NCBI GenBank assembly: GCA_964479695.1
Contig: CAYZSO010000001.1
Coordinates: 114,016-178,015, forward strand
Direction: 5' to 3'
Length of the DNA: 64,000 bases
Source of the DNA: JAAYZH01 sp964479695
GTDB taxonomy: Bacteria > Bacillota > Clostridia > Saccharofermentanales > Fastidiosipilaceae
The translations under genes were made by a program, and so were the position numbers. Shown one piece after another: positions 50,185 to 57,253 of the stretch (the stretch's first letter is position 1; every line of letters starts with the position of its first letter). The notes beneath the pieces were generated by a model. It searched no databases. It was not told the origin of the DNA and saw only the letters and a program-made list of their open reading frames with translations.

Positions 50185-51756
50185 GTGATCAAGATTCGAA
50201 ATCAATGGATTTTCGTGATGACGACTCTGCTGGGTATTGGGCTAACATGGCTTGCCGTAGCAAGTCCAATTGCAGCAGAGGAGTATGTCGGGCGGTATGG
50301 CTTCTTCTGGATGGTCATGCCTCTTCCCCTTGGCCTAATACTCATGGTCTTAGCGGGGAAGCATTTCGGTACACGCAAGGATCTTGCGCCAGCCGATCAA
50401 CGTAGGCGTTTGGGCTCGTATCTGGTAGAGGCTTTGCTTTGTGGTTTCTTGGGGCAGCTCGGGATGCTGGTCTTTTCGCTTCTCAAGGAAACTTCTCGTA
50501 TCGCAGATATTTTACCGGGTGCGGTGCTCTTCTTGCTCAGTGTCCTGATCCTCGCGCTTCTGGCTTTCTTTCTACGCACGACCTGGCCACGATGGGTTGG
50601 TTTTATCCTGATGTTTCTGCTCGCATTCCTGGGCATTGTTCGGGGCATTCTCTATATCATCACCGGCAATATGGGCGGTGCCATCGCATTCATCGGACGG
50701 GTTCTGGTGCTCATCGCCCCACCGCTTAACCTAGTCGCATATTTGGCCAAAGACCTCGTTTCCACGATTGCAATTGGTCCGGAGCGGTTCGTGCTCCCTT
50801 TGGCTTATCTGATTTTCATGCTTGCTCTGGCTGCGACACGTTTGCGGCCAAAGGAGAAGAGAGTTCAGAAGGTAGCTGTGTTTACTCTTGGTCTCGCCGT
50901 CCTAGTACTAGGTACCAATTTTTCTACCCACCGAGTGGATCTGACCACCCAGCAAGCACTAGAAGATGCGATCGAACGTAGTGAAAGGCGGCTTTGGCCA
51001 AACTATCAACTGAGTGAGGTGCAATTTGCGATCCGGGATGGGGAAGGGGAACTCTTCTTGCGGGACGGGGGAGAGCCGGTTTATCGGGAGGCGACGCTGG
51101 ATGTGCTGGCGTACACGGCTACGGTGGTTGAGGGGGTTCCTACGCTGCATGTACTGCCTTACGAGCCATCGCGCGCTATGTATGATCCGCTTGCGAACTT
51201 GGCTCCGGAATTTGCCTACGATGCATATGTATCTGTGCTGGTCCATGAGGGCTTCCATGCGTATCAAATGGCGGAAATGGGTGGTGGATTTTTGGCTGAG
51301 AACGAGCTGGATTTTGACTCTGTCGAGAGTTCTCGCCAGACACTGGCGGACCTGCCTGAATACAACGAACTCTGGAATCAGGAACTTCAAAGTGCCTATG
51401 ATTACTTGGAGAATCAAAGTGAATTTGTGACCTATGAGACGGCGCACCAGGCCAGGCAAACGTACGAGCGAGCACACCTCAGTGAAGGAGACTATCTTGC
51501 CTATGAGCAGTGGTTCACCCAGATGGAGATGCTGGAGGGGACAGCCTTTTATGTTGAAATGCTGAGCATGCCGTACGACCCGCGCGAAAGCCCGCAATAT
51601 CAGCGGTTGAATACGGAAGAGAATAGTAGAATCAGTATTGGTATTCAAGATTGGTACTATGAATCCGGATTGGCCAGGGCGCTGATCCTTGACCGGATTG
51701 ACCCGGTTTGGCAGGAGAGCTTCGATTTTACGGGTCCCTTACTGTTTGCTGAATAA
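50185..51756 (+). CDS. Polytopic membrane protein with HExxH motif, putative metallopeptidase
   Basis: I do not recognise a named family. The 523-residue product has about eight hydrophobic segments in the first 260 residues (for example WIFVMTTLLGIGLTWLAVAS and ILPGAVLFLLSVLILALLAF), then a soluble domain of about 260 residues. That domain carries VLVHEGFHAYQMAE, an HExxH motif with H354, E355 and H358; a candidate third ligand is E451 in MEMLEGTAFYVE. By topology it may face outward. GTG 50185 follows GGGAGGTGAT at normal spacing; a GTG at 50176 lies within that ribosome site. A strong promoter precedes it and a 96-bp TTGA/TTGG array follows. Confidence 0.75.
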   Translation: MIKIRNQWIFVMTTLLGIGLTWLAVASPIAAEEYVGRYGFFWMVMPLPLGLILMVLAGKHFGTRKDLAPADQRRRLGSYLVEALLCGFLGQLGMLVFSLLKETSRIADILPGAVLFLLSVLILALLAFFLRTTWPRWVGFILMFLLAFLGIVRGILYIITGNMGGAIAFIGRVLVLIAPPLNLVAYLAKDLVSTIAIGPERFVLPLAYLIFMLALAATRLRPKEKRVQKVAVFTLGLAVLVLGTNFSTHRVDLTTQQALEDAIERSERRLWPNYQLSEVQFAIRDGEGELFLRDGGEPVYREATLDVLAYTATVVEGVPTLHVLPYEPSRAMYDPLANLAPEFAYDAYVSVLVHEGFHAYQMAEMGGGFLAENELDFDSVESSRQTLADLPEYNELWNQELQSAYDYLENQSEFVTYETAHQARQTYERAHLSEGDYLAYEQWFTQMEMLEGTAFYVEMLSMPYDPRESPQYQRLNTEENSRISIGIQDWYYESGLARALILDRIDPVWQESFDFTGPLLFAE

Positions 51757-51766
51757 ACGACTGTAC

Positions 51767-51862
<96 letters not shown>

Positions 51863-51892
51863 GTCTGAATGAATGATCGGAGAGATTGCACG

Positions 51893-52467
51893 ATGGAAAA
51901 ACTTCGTAAAACAGCGGGAAAGCTTGATACATTTTTTAGAATTTTATTTTGGATTCTTGTAATTGTTGCTGCGGCAATGGCTATTCTAAGTATTTGGCAA
52001 TTACTCGCGTTTGGTCTGGGAAGAGAAACATTTGCGAGTCTTGATCTGAATATCATCTTGGGGGATTTTATCTTGACGGCTGATCAATTTTCCGGGAATG
52101 ATTACGCGGTCGTTTGGGGGATGGTTTCTGTCTTGAATGTGGTTTTCTCTGCCTTTATTCTGTACAGTATTTCCATCATCCGAAGTATCTTGCAGCCGAT
52201 GAAAGAAGGCCACCCCTTTGAAAAAATGTGCAGTCAAGAAATTAAGAAACTTGCCTGGGTTTCCGTGCTTTATGCTGTGATTTACCAGCTGCTTACGAAC
52301 GGGGGAAGGCACTCATTATCCGTTATTTACATGTGGAGACCCGTTTTATTAATACCGGGATTAGCCTAGATTTGACGTTTTTTATCGTGGCCGCCGTGTT
52401 GTTCTTAGTCTCCTACATTTTTGAGTATGGTGAAGAATTGCAGCAGCTCTCTGACGAGACCTTGTAA
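51893..52467 (+). pseudogene. DUF2975 membrane protein (YoaS-like), frameshifted at a G tract
   Basis: From ATG 51893 (after GGAGAGA) the protein has four likely membrane helices (FFRILFWILVIVAAAMAILS, VVWGMVSVLNVVFSAFILYS and others). In this frame it ends early at 52369 with an unrelated tail. Adding one G to the run of five G at 52301-52305 restores a frame that continues ...ISLDLTFFIVAAV then LFLVSYIFEYGEELQQLSDE and stops at 52465-52467; this is the normal DUF2975 ending. The gene is therefore interrupted by a one-base slip, either real or a sequencing error. DUF2975 genes usually pair with a small HTH gene, which follows 12 bp later. Confidence 0.8.
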
Positions 52468-52479
52468 GGGGGTGGCGAT

Positions 52480-52698
52480 ATGGCAATTATTTTACGACTT
52501 GATCGAGTCATGGCTGATCGAAAGATGTCTCTGAATGAGCTTTCGGCTAGGGTCGGGGTAAGTAACGTCAATCTGTCGAAGATTAAAACCGGAAAGATCA
52601 GCGCCATCCGCTTCTCGACACTTGAGGCAATCTGCGATGTCCTTGATTGTCAGCCCGGGGATATTCTGGAGTACAAGCGTGAGAACTCGGATGGTTGA
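52480..52698 (+). CDS. Small XRE/Cro-CI family regulator (YozG-like)
   Basis: A 72-residue DNA-binding protein that is only a helix-turn-helix: IILRLDRVMADRKMSLNELS, ARVGVSNVNLSKIKTGKISA, then LEAICDVLDCQPGDILEY. It matches the YozG-like regulators that accompany DUF2975 genes. GGGGGTGG precedes the ATG. It probably controls its own operon; no operator was identified. Confidence 0.92.
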   Translation: MAIILRLDRVMADRKMSLNELSARVGVSNVNLSKIKTGKISAIRFSTLEAICDVLDCQPGDILEYKRENSDG

Positions 52699-52714
52699 CG
52701 GTTTTTTGTCGGAT

Positions 52715-52759
52715 TAAGGCAAGCTCAGTAAGCTTGGATAGCTTGGAAAGTTTGCCTTA
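52715..52759. other. Inverted repeat after the HTH gene
   Basis: TAAGGCAA (52715-52722) and TTGCCTTA (52752-52759) are perfect complements enclosing a region with AAGCTTGGATAGCTTGG. No T-run follows on either strand, so it is not a classic terminator. Confidence 0.4.
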
Positions 52760-52803
52760 AATGAATCAAGCCCAAGACAAGTTTCCTTGAGTCTTGGGCT
52801 TGA
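52760..52803 (-). terminator. Terminator of tRNA-Leu (CAG)
   Basis: TCAAGCCCAAGAC and GTCTTGGGCTTGA form a perfect 13-bp stem with a 12-nt loop, directly behind the tRNA on the minus strand. The tail is TTCATTT. Confidence 0.8.
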
Positions 52804-52810
52804 AATCTTC

Positions 52811-52895
52811 TGGTGCGGACAACAGGACTTGAACCTGCATGAGTCTCCTCACTAATACCTGAAACTAGCGCGTCTGCCAATTCCGCCATGTCCGC
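52811..52895 (-). tRNA. tRNA-Leu (anticodon CAG)
   Basis: An 85-nt class II tRNA on the minus strand with acceptor GCGGACA/TGTCCGC, a long variable arm, anticodon loop TTCAGGT and encoded CCA. Confidence 0.95.
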
Positions 52896-52910
52896 GAGAA
52901 CGTTACTTAT

Positions 52911-52919
52911 GTTATACCA
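52911..52919 (-). promoter_or_regulatory. Possible extended -10 of tRNA-Leu
   Basis: On the minus strand TGGTATAAC resembles an extended -10 element about 16 bp before tRNA-Leu; the -35 box is poor (TTGCTT at a short spacing). Confidence 0.4.
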
Positions 52920-53185
52920 AGAAAAACCGAAAAGCAAGAGGCGTTTTGGATTTCGCTACGATTCGCTACGATTTCGCGATTATTTCGCTGAGAAGCTGCG
53001 CCGGAAGATTCGTCAGGGAATAACTTTTTTGTCATTAGTTTAATTTTAAACTTATGACAAGAATGTTCCGAAAAACTACCCGCAACCAATAGAGCATTTT
53101 CAACAAAAAAATGAGGCGAAAGCAGTTGAAATGGCGAACTTTGTTTTTTGGTTGGCTTCAGGGCCGGGTAATGGGGCTTTTGGAC
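52920..53185. other. Non-coding gap between tRNA-Leu and malQ promoter
   Basis: About 270 bp without a supported gene. It has a small duplication (ATTCGCTACGA repeated near 52955-52975) and A/T-rich stretches. Nothing else is recognised. Confidence 0.4.
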
Positions 53186-53215
53186 TTGAATTGCTTCTCG
53201 TCAACATGCTATTCT
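53186..53215 (+). promoter_or_regulatory. Promoter of malQ-lacI operon
   Basis: TTGAAT (53186-53191) and TATTCT (53210-53215) are separated by 18 bp. A LacI-type operator overlaps the expected start-point region. Confidence 0.55.
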
Positions 53216-53225
53216 GTTAAGGGAT

Positions 53226-53239
53226 TGGAAACGATACCA
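53226..53239. promoter_or_regulatory. LacI-family operator
   Basis: TGGAAACGATACCA matches the LacI/GalR-type palindrome around a central CG (ideal form TGGAAACGTTTCCA, two mismatches). It lies 11 bp after the -10 box of the malQ promoter, where a bound repressor would block initiation. The regulator encoded at 54836 is the natural candidate; CcpA (cre) binding is an alternative. Confidence 0.65.
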
Positions 53240-53349
53240 TAACAGTTGAACTCTTTGAATGTCATGAGATCGTACACATGCGAAACCCGCATGTGATGGC
53301 TTGTTTGAGAGGGCTAACTGAGATCTCGTGAATTGGACGGAGTGGTGTT

Positions 53350-54849
53350 ATGGCGGGTCGGAAATGGTTATCAAGGGCAAGTGGGGTGCTTTTGCCTGTT
53401 TTTTCTTTGCCGGGACCTGGTGGGATTGGCTGTTTTTCGAGCCAGGCTCGTCAATTTATTGATTTATTGGCTGAGGCCGCTCAGAAGTGGTGGCAGATTT
53501 TGCCTTTGGGCACGACGGGCTTCGGAGATTCGCCTTACCAGTCTTTTTCTTCTTATGCGGGTAATCTTTACTTCATTGATCCGGAGGAACTCTTGAAACA
53601 GGGCTTACTTCAGACGGATGAAGTTGCTGATTACTATGACCGTTTCAGTGATAGTCCGCCGATTGATTATGGACGTTTGTTTCAGGAGCGAAATAAACTT
53701 TTACGTTTGGCATTTTCGCGGTATACGGCGGATGCTTCGTTACATGCTTTTATCCGAAGAGAAGAAACATGGCTTCAAGACTATGCTCTATTTATGACGA
53801 TTAAGGAGATGCAGGGGGGACTCCCTTGGACGCTCTGGCCGGAACGATTGCGGGATAGGGAGGGGGCGGCTTTGGCCGAAGTTATAGAGACTTCTCCTCA
53901 AGAATATCATTTCCACATTTGGGCTCAGTTCGAATTTCAGCGTGAATGGCGGGCACTGAAGGCGTACGCGAACGAGCGAAAGGTGGAAATTATTGGAGAC
54001 CTTCCGATCTATGCTGCGAATGACAGTGCGGATGTTTGGGCGAATAGGCATTTATTTGATGTGGCGGCTGACGGACAAGGCATTATGGTTTCGGGATGCC
54101 CGCCGGATTCTTTTTCGCCGCTGGGGCAGCTCTGGGGGAATCCGATTTATAAATGGGAAGTTCACGAGGCTGAAGGGTACAAGTGGTGGAAGGCCAGGCT
54201 GGCGTATTGTTTCGAGCTTTATGATGCGGTCAGGATTGACCATTTCCGCGGAATTGAATCGTTTTATCAGATTCCGGCGGAGGCGACCTCTGCCCTGGAA
54301 GGAAGCTGGGTGAAGGGGCCGGGGCGCAAGTTTTTTGATGCGCTGGACCCTGATGGCAGCCGGCGAATTATTGCGGAAGACCTTGGGTATTTGACACCGG
54401 AAGTTCGTGAGCTCTTGGCGCAAACCGGGTATCCGGGGATGAAAATTATTGAGTTTGCGTTTGACTCGCGGGAAGAGGGGAATTATTTGCCTTATACCTA
54501 TGTGCCTAATTCGGTTGTCTATACGGGAACGCATGATAATGAGCCACTCCTCGGCTGGTATAGAAGTTTGAATCGTTTGGACAAAGCACGCCTCTATGAC
54601 TATATCGGGATAGAGGAGACGTCAGACGTTAAGGTATGCGATATGCTGCTTACTCTCAGCTTCTCCTCGGTTTCGGATCTGTGTGTTACACCACTTTATG
54701 ATCTGATGTTTCTGGGGAATGAGGCGAGGATTAACACACCCTCGACCGTTGGTACGAATTGGGGCTGGAGAATGGCGGAAAGCGATTTGGAAGGTCCTTC
54801 CTGGGCGGCTTTGTTAGCTCGAAAGACGAAAATCTATGGCAGAATATAA
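53350..54849 (+). CDS. malQ: 4-alpha-glucanotransferase (amylomaltase)
   Basis: A 499-residue GH77 enzyme that transfers alpha-1,4-glucan segments between maltodextrins. Signatures include GVLLPVFSLPGPGGIGCF, WWQILPLGTTGFGDSPYQSF, DLPIYAANDSADVW, the nucleophile region AVRIDHFRGIESFY, the acid/base region IIAEDLGYLTPEV and TGTHDNEPLLGWY. Length is normal for the bacterial type. GGAG lies 8-12 bp before the ATG. The last 14 bp overlap the LacI-family gene, implying local regulation by sugar. Confidence 0.97.
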   Translation: MAGRKWLSRASGVLLPVFSLPGPGGIGCFSSQARQFIDLLAEAAQKWWQILPLGTTGFGDSPYQSFSSYAGNLYFIDPEELLKQGLLQTDEVADYYDRFSDSPPIDYGRLFQERNKLLRLAFSRYTADASLHAFIRREETWLQDYALFMTIKEMQGGLPWTLWPERLRDREGAALAEVIETSPQEYHFHIWAQFEFQREWRALKAYANERKVEIIGDLPIYAANDSADVWANRHLFDVAADGQGIMVSGCPPDSFSPLGQLWGNPIYKWEVHEAEGYKWWKARLAYCFELYDAVRIDHFRGIESFYQIPAEATSALEGSWVKGPGRKFFDALDPDGSRRIIAEDLGYLTPEVRELLAQTGYPGMKIIEFAFDSREEGNYLPYTYVPNSVVYTGTHDNEPLLGWYRSLNRLDKARLYDYIGIEETSDVKVCDMLLTLSFSSVSDLCVTPLYDLMFLGNEARINTPSTVGTNWGWRMAESDLEGPSWAALLARKTKIYGRI

Positions 54850-55930
54850 GAAAATCCCGGACGAAATTGCCGGTAACAGAACTTTAACTGTAAAAGATAT
54901 TGCGCAACTTTCCGGTGTGGGTGTTGGCACGGTTTCCCGTGTCTTGAATAATCATCCGAATGTTTCGGATGAGACTCGAGCGAAGGTTCTTGCTGTCATT
55001 GATGAATATGGCTACGTGCCGAACACTTCCGCGCGCAACCTGAAGAGCACGTATTCCAATACGGTCGCTGTCATAATCAAGGGAATTATGAACCCTTTCT
55101 TTTTCCCGATTATTGCCGGGATCCAGAAGCGCTTGCAGGAACTGGGCTACAATTTTCTGCTTAACAGCGTTAACGAACAGGAAAATGAGTATGATCAAGG
55201 GCGGGCCTTGGTGATTGAGAAAAAGCTCAGCGGCATTATTTTTATGGGTGGCCACCAGGCGGATTCTCTGCGTAAACTGGAGTCTTTACATTGTCCCTAT
55301 GTCCTTTGCACGGTGGATCTGTCTCATAATGAAGAGACTCGGAACCTGAATTATGTTTCGGTCGATGATATTGCCGAGAGTAAACGGATGACAGATTATT
55401 TGCTTGGCTTGGGTCACCGGAATCTGATCTATTTGGCAACGCCTAGAGCGCGTTATTCGGTCAGTGCCATGCGAGAGCAAGGGTTCCTTGAAGCTGTGAC
55501 AGAGGCACCCTATGAAGTTACGGCTGAAGTTGTCCGGGTGGAGGAATCCGATTACTACTATTCTTACATCAATGGCTATGAGGCCATGGCTCGCCTGCTG
55601 GCGGTCAGAACTAATTTTACGGCGGTGTTTGCCGCTTCGGATACACTGGCGATTGGAGCGATGAAAGCGCTTACCGACGCGGGGCTCCGAGTTCCGGAGG
55701 ATGTTTCGATCGCCGGCTATGACGGAATTGACCTTTGCCAATTCAGTAACCCTACGCTCACGTCAATGGAACAGCCGGCCGAAAAAATAGCGTATAAAAC
55801 CGTGGAGATCCTTCATGACCTGATGACCGGGGAGATTTCACATGGTCACGAGGTTTTCGCTGGTGTGCTTCGCGAGAGGCTTAGTACCAGAAAAATGCAA
55901 ACCCAGCCCGAGGTGCGATGGTTGAGGTAG
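54836..55930 (+). CDS. LacI family transcriptional regulator
   Basis: A 364-residue repressor with an N-terminal LacI headpiece (TLTVKDIAQLSGVGVGTVSR, then VLNNHPNVSDETRAKV, residues about 17-52) and a periplasmic-binding-like effector domain. It is about 20 residues longer than usual at the N-terminus. It overlaps malQ by 14 bp, and a matching palindrome lies upstream of malQ, so it probably controls the malQ operon in response to a maltodextrin-derived sugar. The effector is not known from sequence. Confidence 0.93.
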   Translation: MAEYKKIPDEIAGNRTLTVKDIAQLSGVGVGTVSRVLNNHPNVSDETRAKVLAVIDEYGYVPNTSARNLKSTYSNTVAVIIKGIMNPFFFPIIAGIQKRLQELGYNFLLNSVNEQENEYDQGRALVIEKKLSGIIFMGGHQADSLRKLESLHCPYVLCTVDLSHNEETRNLNYVSVDDIAESKRMTDYLLGLGHRNLIYLATPRARYSVSAMREQGFLEAVTEAPYEVTAEVVRVEESDYYYSYINGYEAMARLLAVRTNFTAVFAASDTLAIGAMKALTDAGLRVPEDVSIAGYDGIDLCQFSNPTLTSMEQPAEKIAYKTVEILHDLMTGEISHGHEVFAGVLRERLSTRKMQTQPEVRWLR

Positions 55931-55973
55931 GACAGCTCAGGTGGCCCGTAGCTAGTGTCGTTCCGAGATAAGC

Positions 55974-56630
55974 TCAGTTGTTTATATGATTTGCCGCTTC
56001 GCTTTCTGTTTCACTTGCCGCTTCAATTTCTGTTTCACTTTCTGTTTCACTTGCCGCTTCACTGAGAAACGCTTCGCGCAGAATCGCTTGGCATTTGTTT
56101 GAGGAGAGCTCGTGGATCGGCAAGAATGGCGCCGGGTTCTCCTCATACTCTCGTAAGGGTTTCCGGTACCAGCAAACGTCATACCAAGAGCCGCACTTGT
56201 AGCCGGCAGATGGGTATAAGCCGACTTCTGTGAAACCCATGCGTTCATGAAGGCGAATGCTGCCTTCATTGGGTAACGTAATGCAGGCATAAGCCGCGTG
56301 AATGTTCTGCTCCTTGAGGAGGGTAAGCAGTGCCGCGTAGAGCTTACTGCCAATTCCTTTTCTGCGGACCGCAGGAGCCAAATAGACCGACAGCTCCGCA
56401 TTCCATTGGTAAGCCTCTCGTTCCATGTGACGATGTGCATACGCATAGGCTAGAATTTTCCCATCCTCTTCATAGACGAGATAGGGATATTCTTGACTGA
56501 TCACAGAAATTCTTTCGGCAAATTCTCCTTGTGTCGGCAGCGAATATTCAAATGTAATGGGCGTGGCAATGTAGTTTGAATAGATAGAGAGAATCGCTGT
56601 GGTATCCGCTTCTGTGACAAAACGTATCAT
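55974..56630 (-). CDS. GNAT acetyltransferase, phosphinothricin acetyltransferase-like, with repeat tail
   Basis: A 218-residue acetyltransferase. IRFVTEADTTAILSIYSNYI and PITFEYSLPT near the start, the acetyl-CoA loop VRRKGIGSKLYAALL, and GFTEVGLYPSAGYKCGSWYD near the end match the phosphinothricin/methionine-sulfone acetyltransferase group. The natural substrate is uncertain. The last 30 residues (SEAASETESETEIEAASETE) are encoded by short repeats and are absent from typical relatives. The gene converges on the lacI gene. Confidence 0.87.
   Translation of the reverse strand: MIRFVTEADTTAILSIYSNYIATPITFEYSLPTQGEFAERISVISQEYPYLVYEEDGKILAYAYAHRHMEREAYQWNAELSVYLAPAVRRKGIGSKLYAALLTLLKEQNIHAAYACITLPNEGSIRLHERMGFTEVGLYPSAGYKCGSWYDVCWYRKPLREYEENPAPFLPIHELSSNKCQAILREAFLSEAASETESETEIEAASETESEAANHINN
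55990..56063 (-). repeat. Repeat encoding the acetyltransferase Glu/Ser tail
   Basis: Units such as TCTGTTTCACTTGCCGCTTC on the plus strand recur imperfectly, encoding Glu-Ala-Ala-Ser-Glu-Thr-Glu-Ser on the minus strand at the extreme C-terminus. Confidence 0.88.
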
Positions 56631-56734
56631 AGAACGTGCCTCCGAATGCTTAGGTTAGCGACAGTATAACGTTTTGCGGGAAAGAGAAGGCGAGGTTAAA
56701 AAAGTCTTGCTAGGTCCTTGGAGGCACCGAATCA

Positions 56735-56800
56735 TTTCGTAGCTCGTTTCTTAGGTTGCTTCGTAGCTTGTTTCGTAGCTCGTTTCGTAGGTCGTTTCGA
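56735..56800 (+). repeat. 12-bp tandem repeat before the tRNA-Met promoter
   Basis: About five diverged copies of TTTCGTAGCTCG lie in the 281-bp gap between the acetyltransferase start and tRNA-Met. No gene is seen there. Confidence 0.88.
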
Positions 56801-56851
56801 GTGCTTCTCGAAAAACCAGCTCTAGGCGTTCAAAAAAAATTTTTTGTTCCC

Positions 56852-56880
56852 TTGACGAGATTTTATCTCATCTGTATAAT
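56852..56880 (+). promoter_or_regulatory. Promoter of the tRNA-Met/tRNA-Tyr transcript
   Basis: TTGACG and TATAAT are separated by exactly 17 bp, about 31 bp before tRNA-Met. This is close to the full consensus. Confidence 0.93.
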
Positions 56881-56911
56881 CTCTTCATGTCGCGCGACAA
56901 GTGGCGGTAGC

Positions 56912-56988
56912 GGGCCTTTAGCTCAGTTGGTCAGAGCAGTCGGCTCATAACCGATCGGTCCCGGGTTCGAGTCCCTGAAGGCCCACCA
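56912..56988 (+). tRNA. tRNA-Met (anticodon CAT), elongator type
   Basis: A 77-nt cloverleaf with acceptor GGGCCTT/AAGGCCC, anticodon loop CTCATAA, T loop GGTTCGAGTCC and encoded CCA. The first acceptor pair is intact, unlike an initiator tRNA. A CAT anticodon could also be tRNA-Ile2, but the body resembles clostridial elongator Met. Confidence 0.9.
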
Positions 56989-57010
56989 TTTATCCATCCG
57001 ACACCTCTTT

Positions 57011-57095
57011 GGGGGAGTTCCCGAGTGGCCAAAGGGGGCAGACTGTAAATCTGTTATCTACGATTTCGATGGTTCGAATCCGTCCTCCCCCACCA
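57011..57095 (+). tRNA. tRNA-Tyr (anticodon GTA)
   Basis: An 85-nt class II tRNA with acceptor GGGGGAG/CTCCCCC, anticodon loop CTGTAAA, a long variable arm and encoded CCA. It lies 22 bp after tRNA-Met, in the same transcript. Confidence 0.96.
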
Positions 57096-57104
57096 TTTAA
57101 GAAG

Positions 57105-57131
57105 ACAGCTCTGACGAAGGGCTGTTTTTTT
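57105..57131 (+). terminator. Terminator after tRNA-Tyr
   Basis: ACAGCTC and GGGCTGT form a 7-bp stem (one G-U pair) with a 7-nt loop and a run of seven T. Confidence 0.88.
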
Positions 57132-57218
57132 ATGTCCAACCGTGGCCAACCGAGGCACCGCTCTGTCGTGGCACCGCCCTGCCAGCCAAGTAGCTCATAA
57201 TCGGCGAGGGAAGTAGCT

Positions 57219-57224
57219 TATAAT
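57219..57224 (+). promoter_or_regulatory. -10 box possibly serving the murL operon
   Basis: TATAAT lies 30 bp before the murL start codon, within a second copy of AAGTAGCTYATAAT. The -35 position (CATAAT) is poor. Confidence 0.4.
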
Positions 57225-57253
57225 AAAGGAACCAAGTAGGAAGCGAGAATGTC

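Noticed and set aside
52715..52759. Terminator for the HTH gene
   Set aside because: The perfect inverted repeat has no T-run on either strand, so it was kept only as an unexplained inverted repeat.
56735..56800. Remnant of a mobile element near the tRNA genes
   Set aside because: Only a simple 12-bp tandem repeat is seen; there are no terminal inverted repeats, no transposase or integrase gene, and no duplicated tRNA end.
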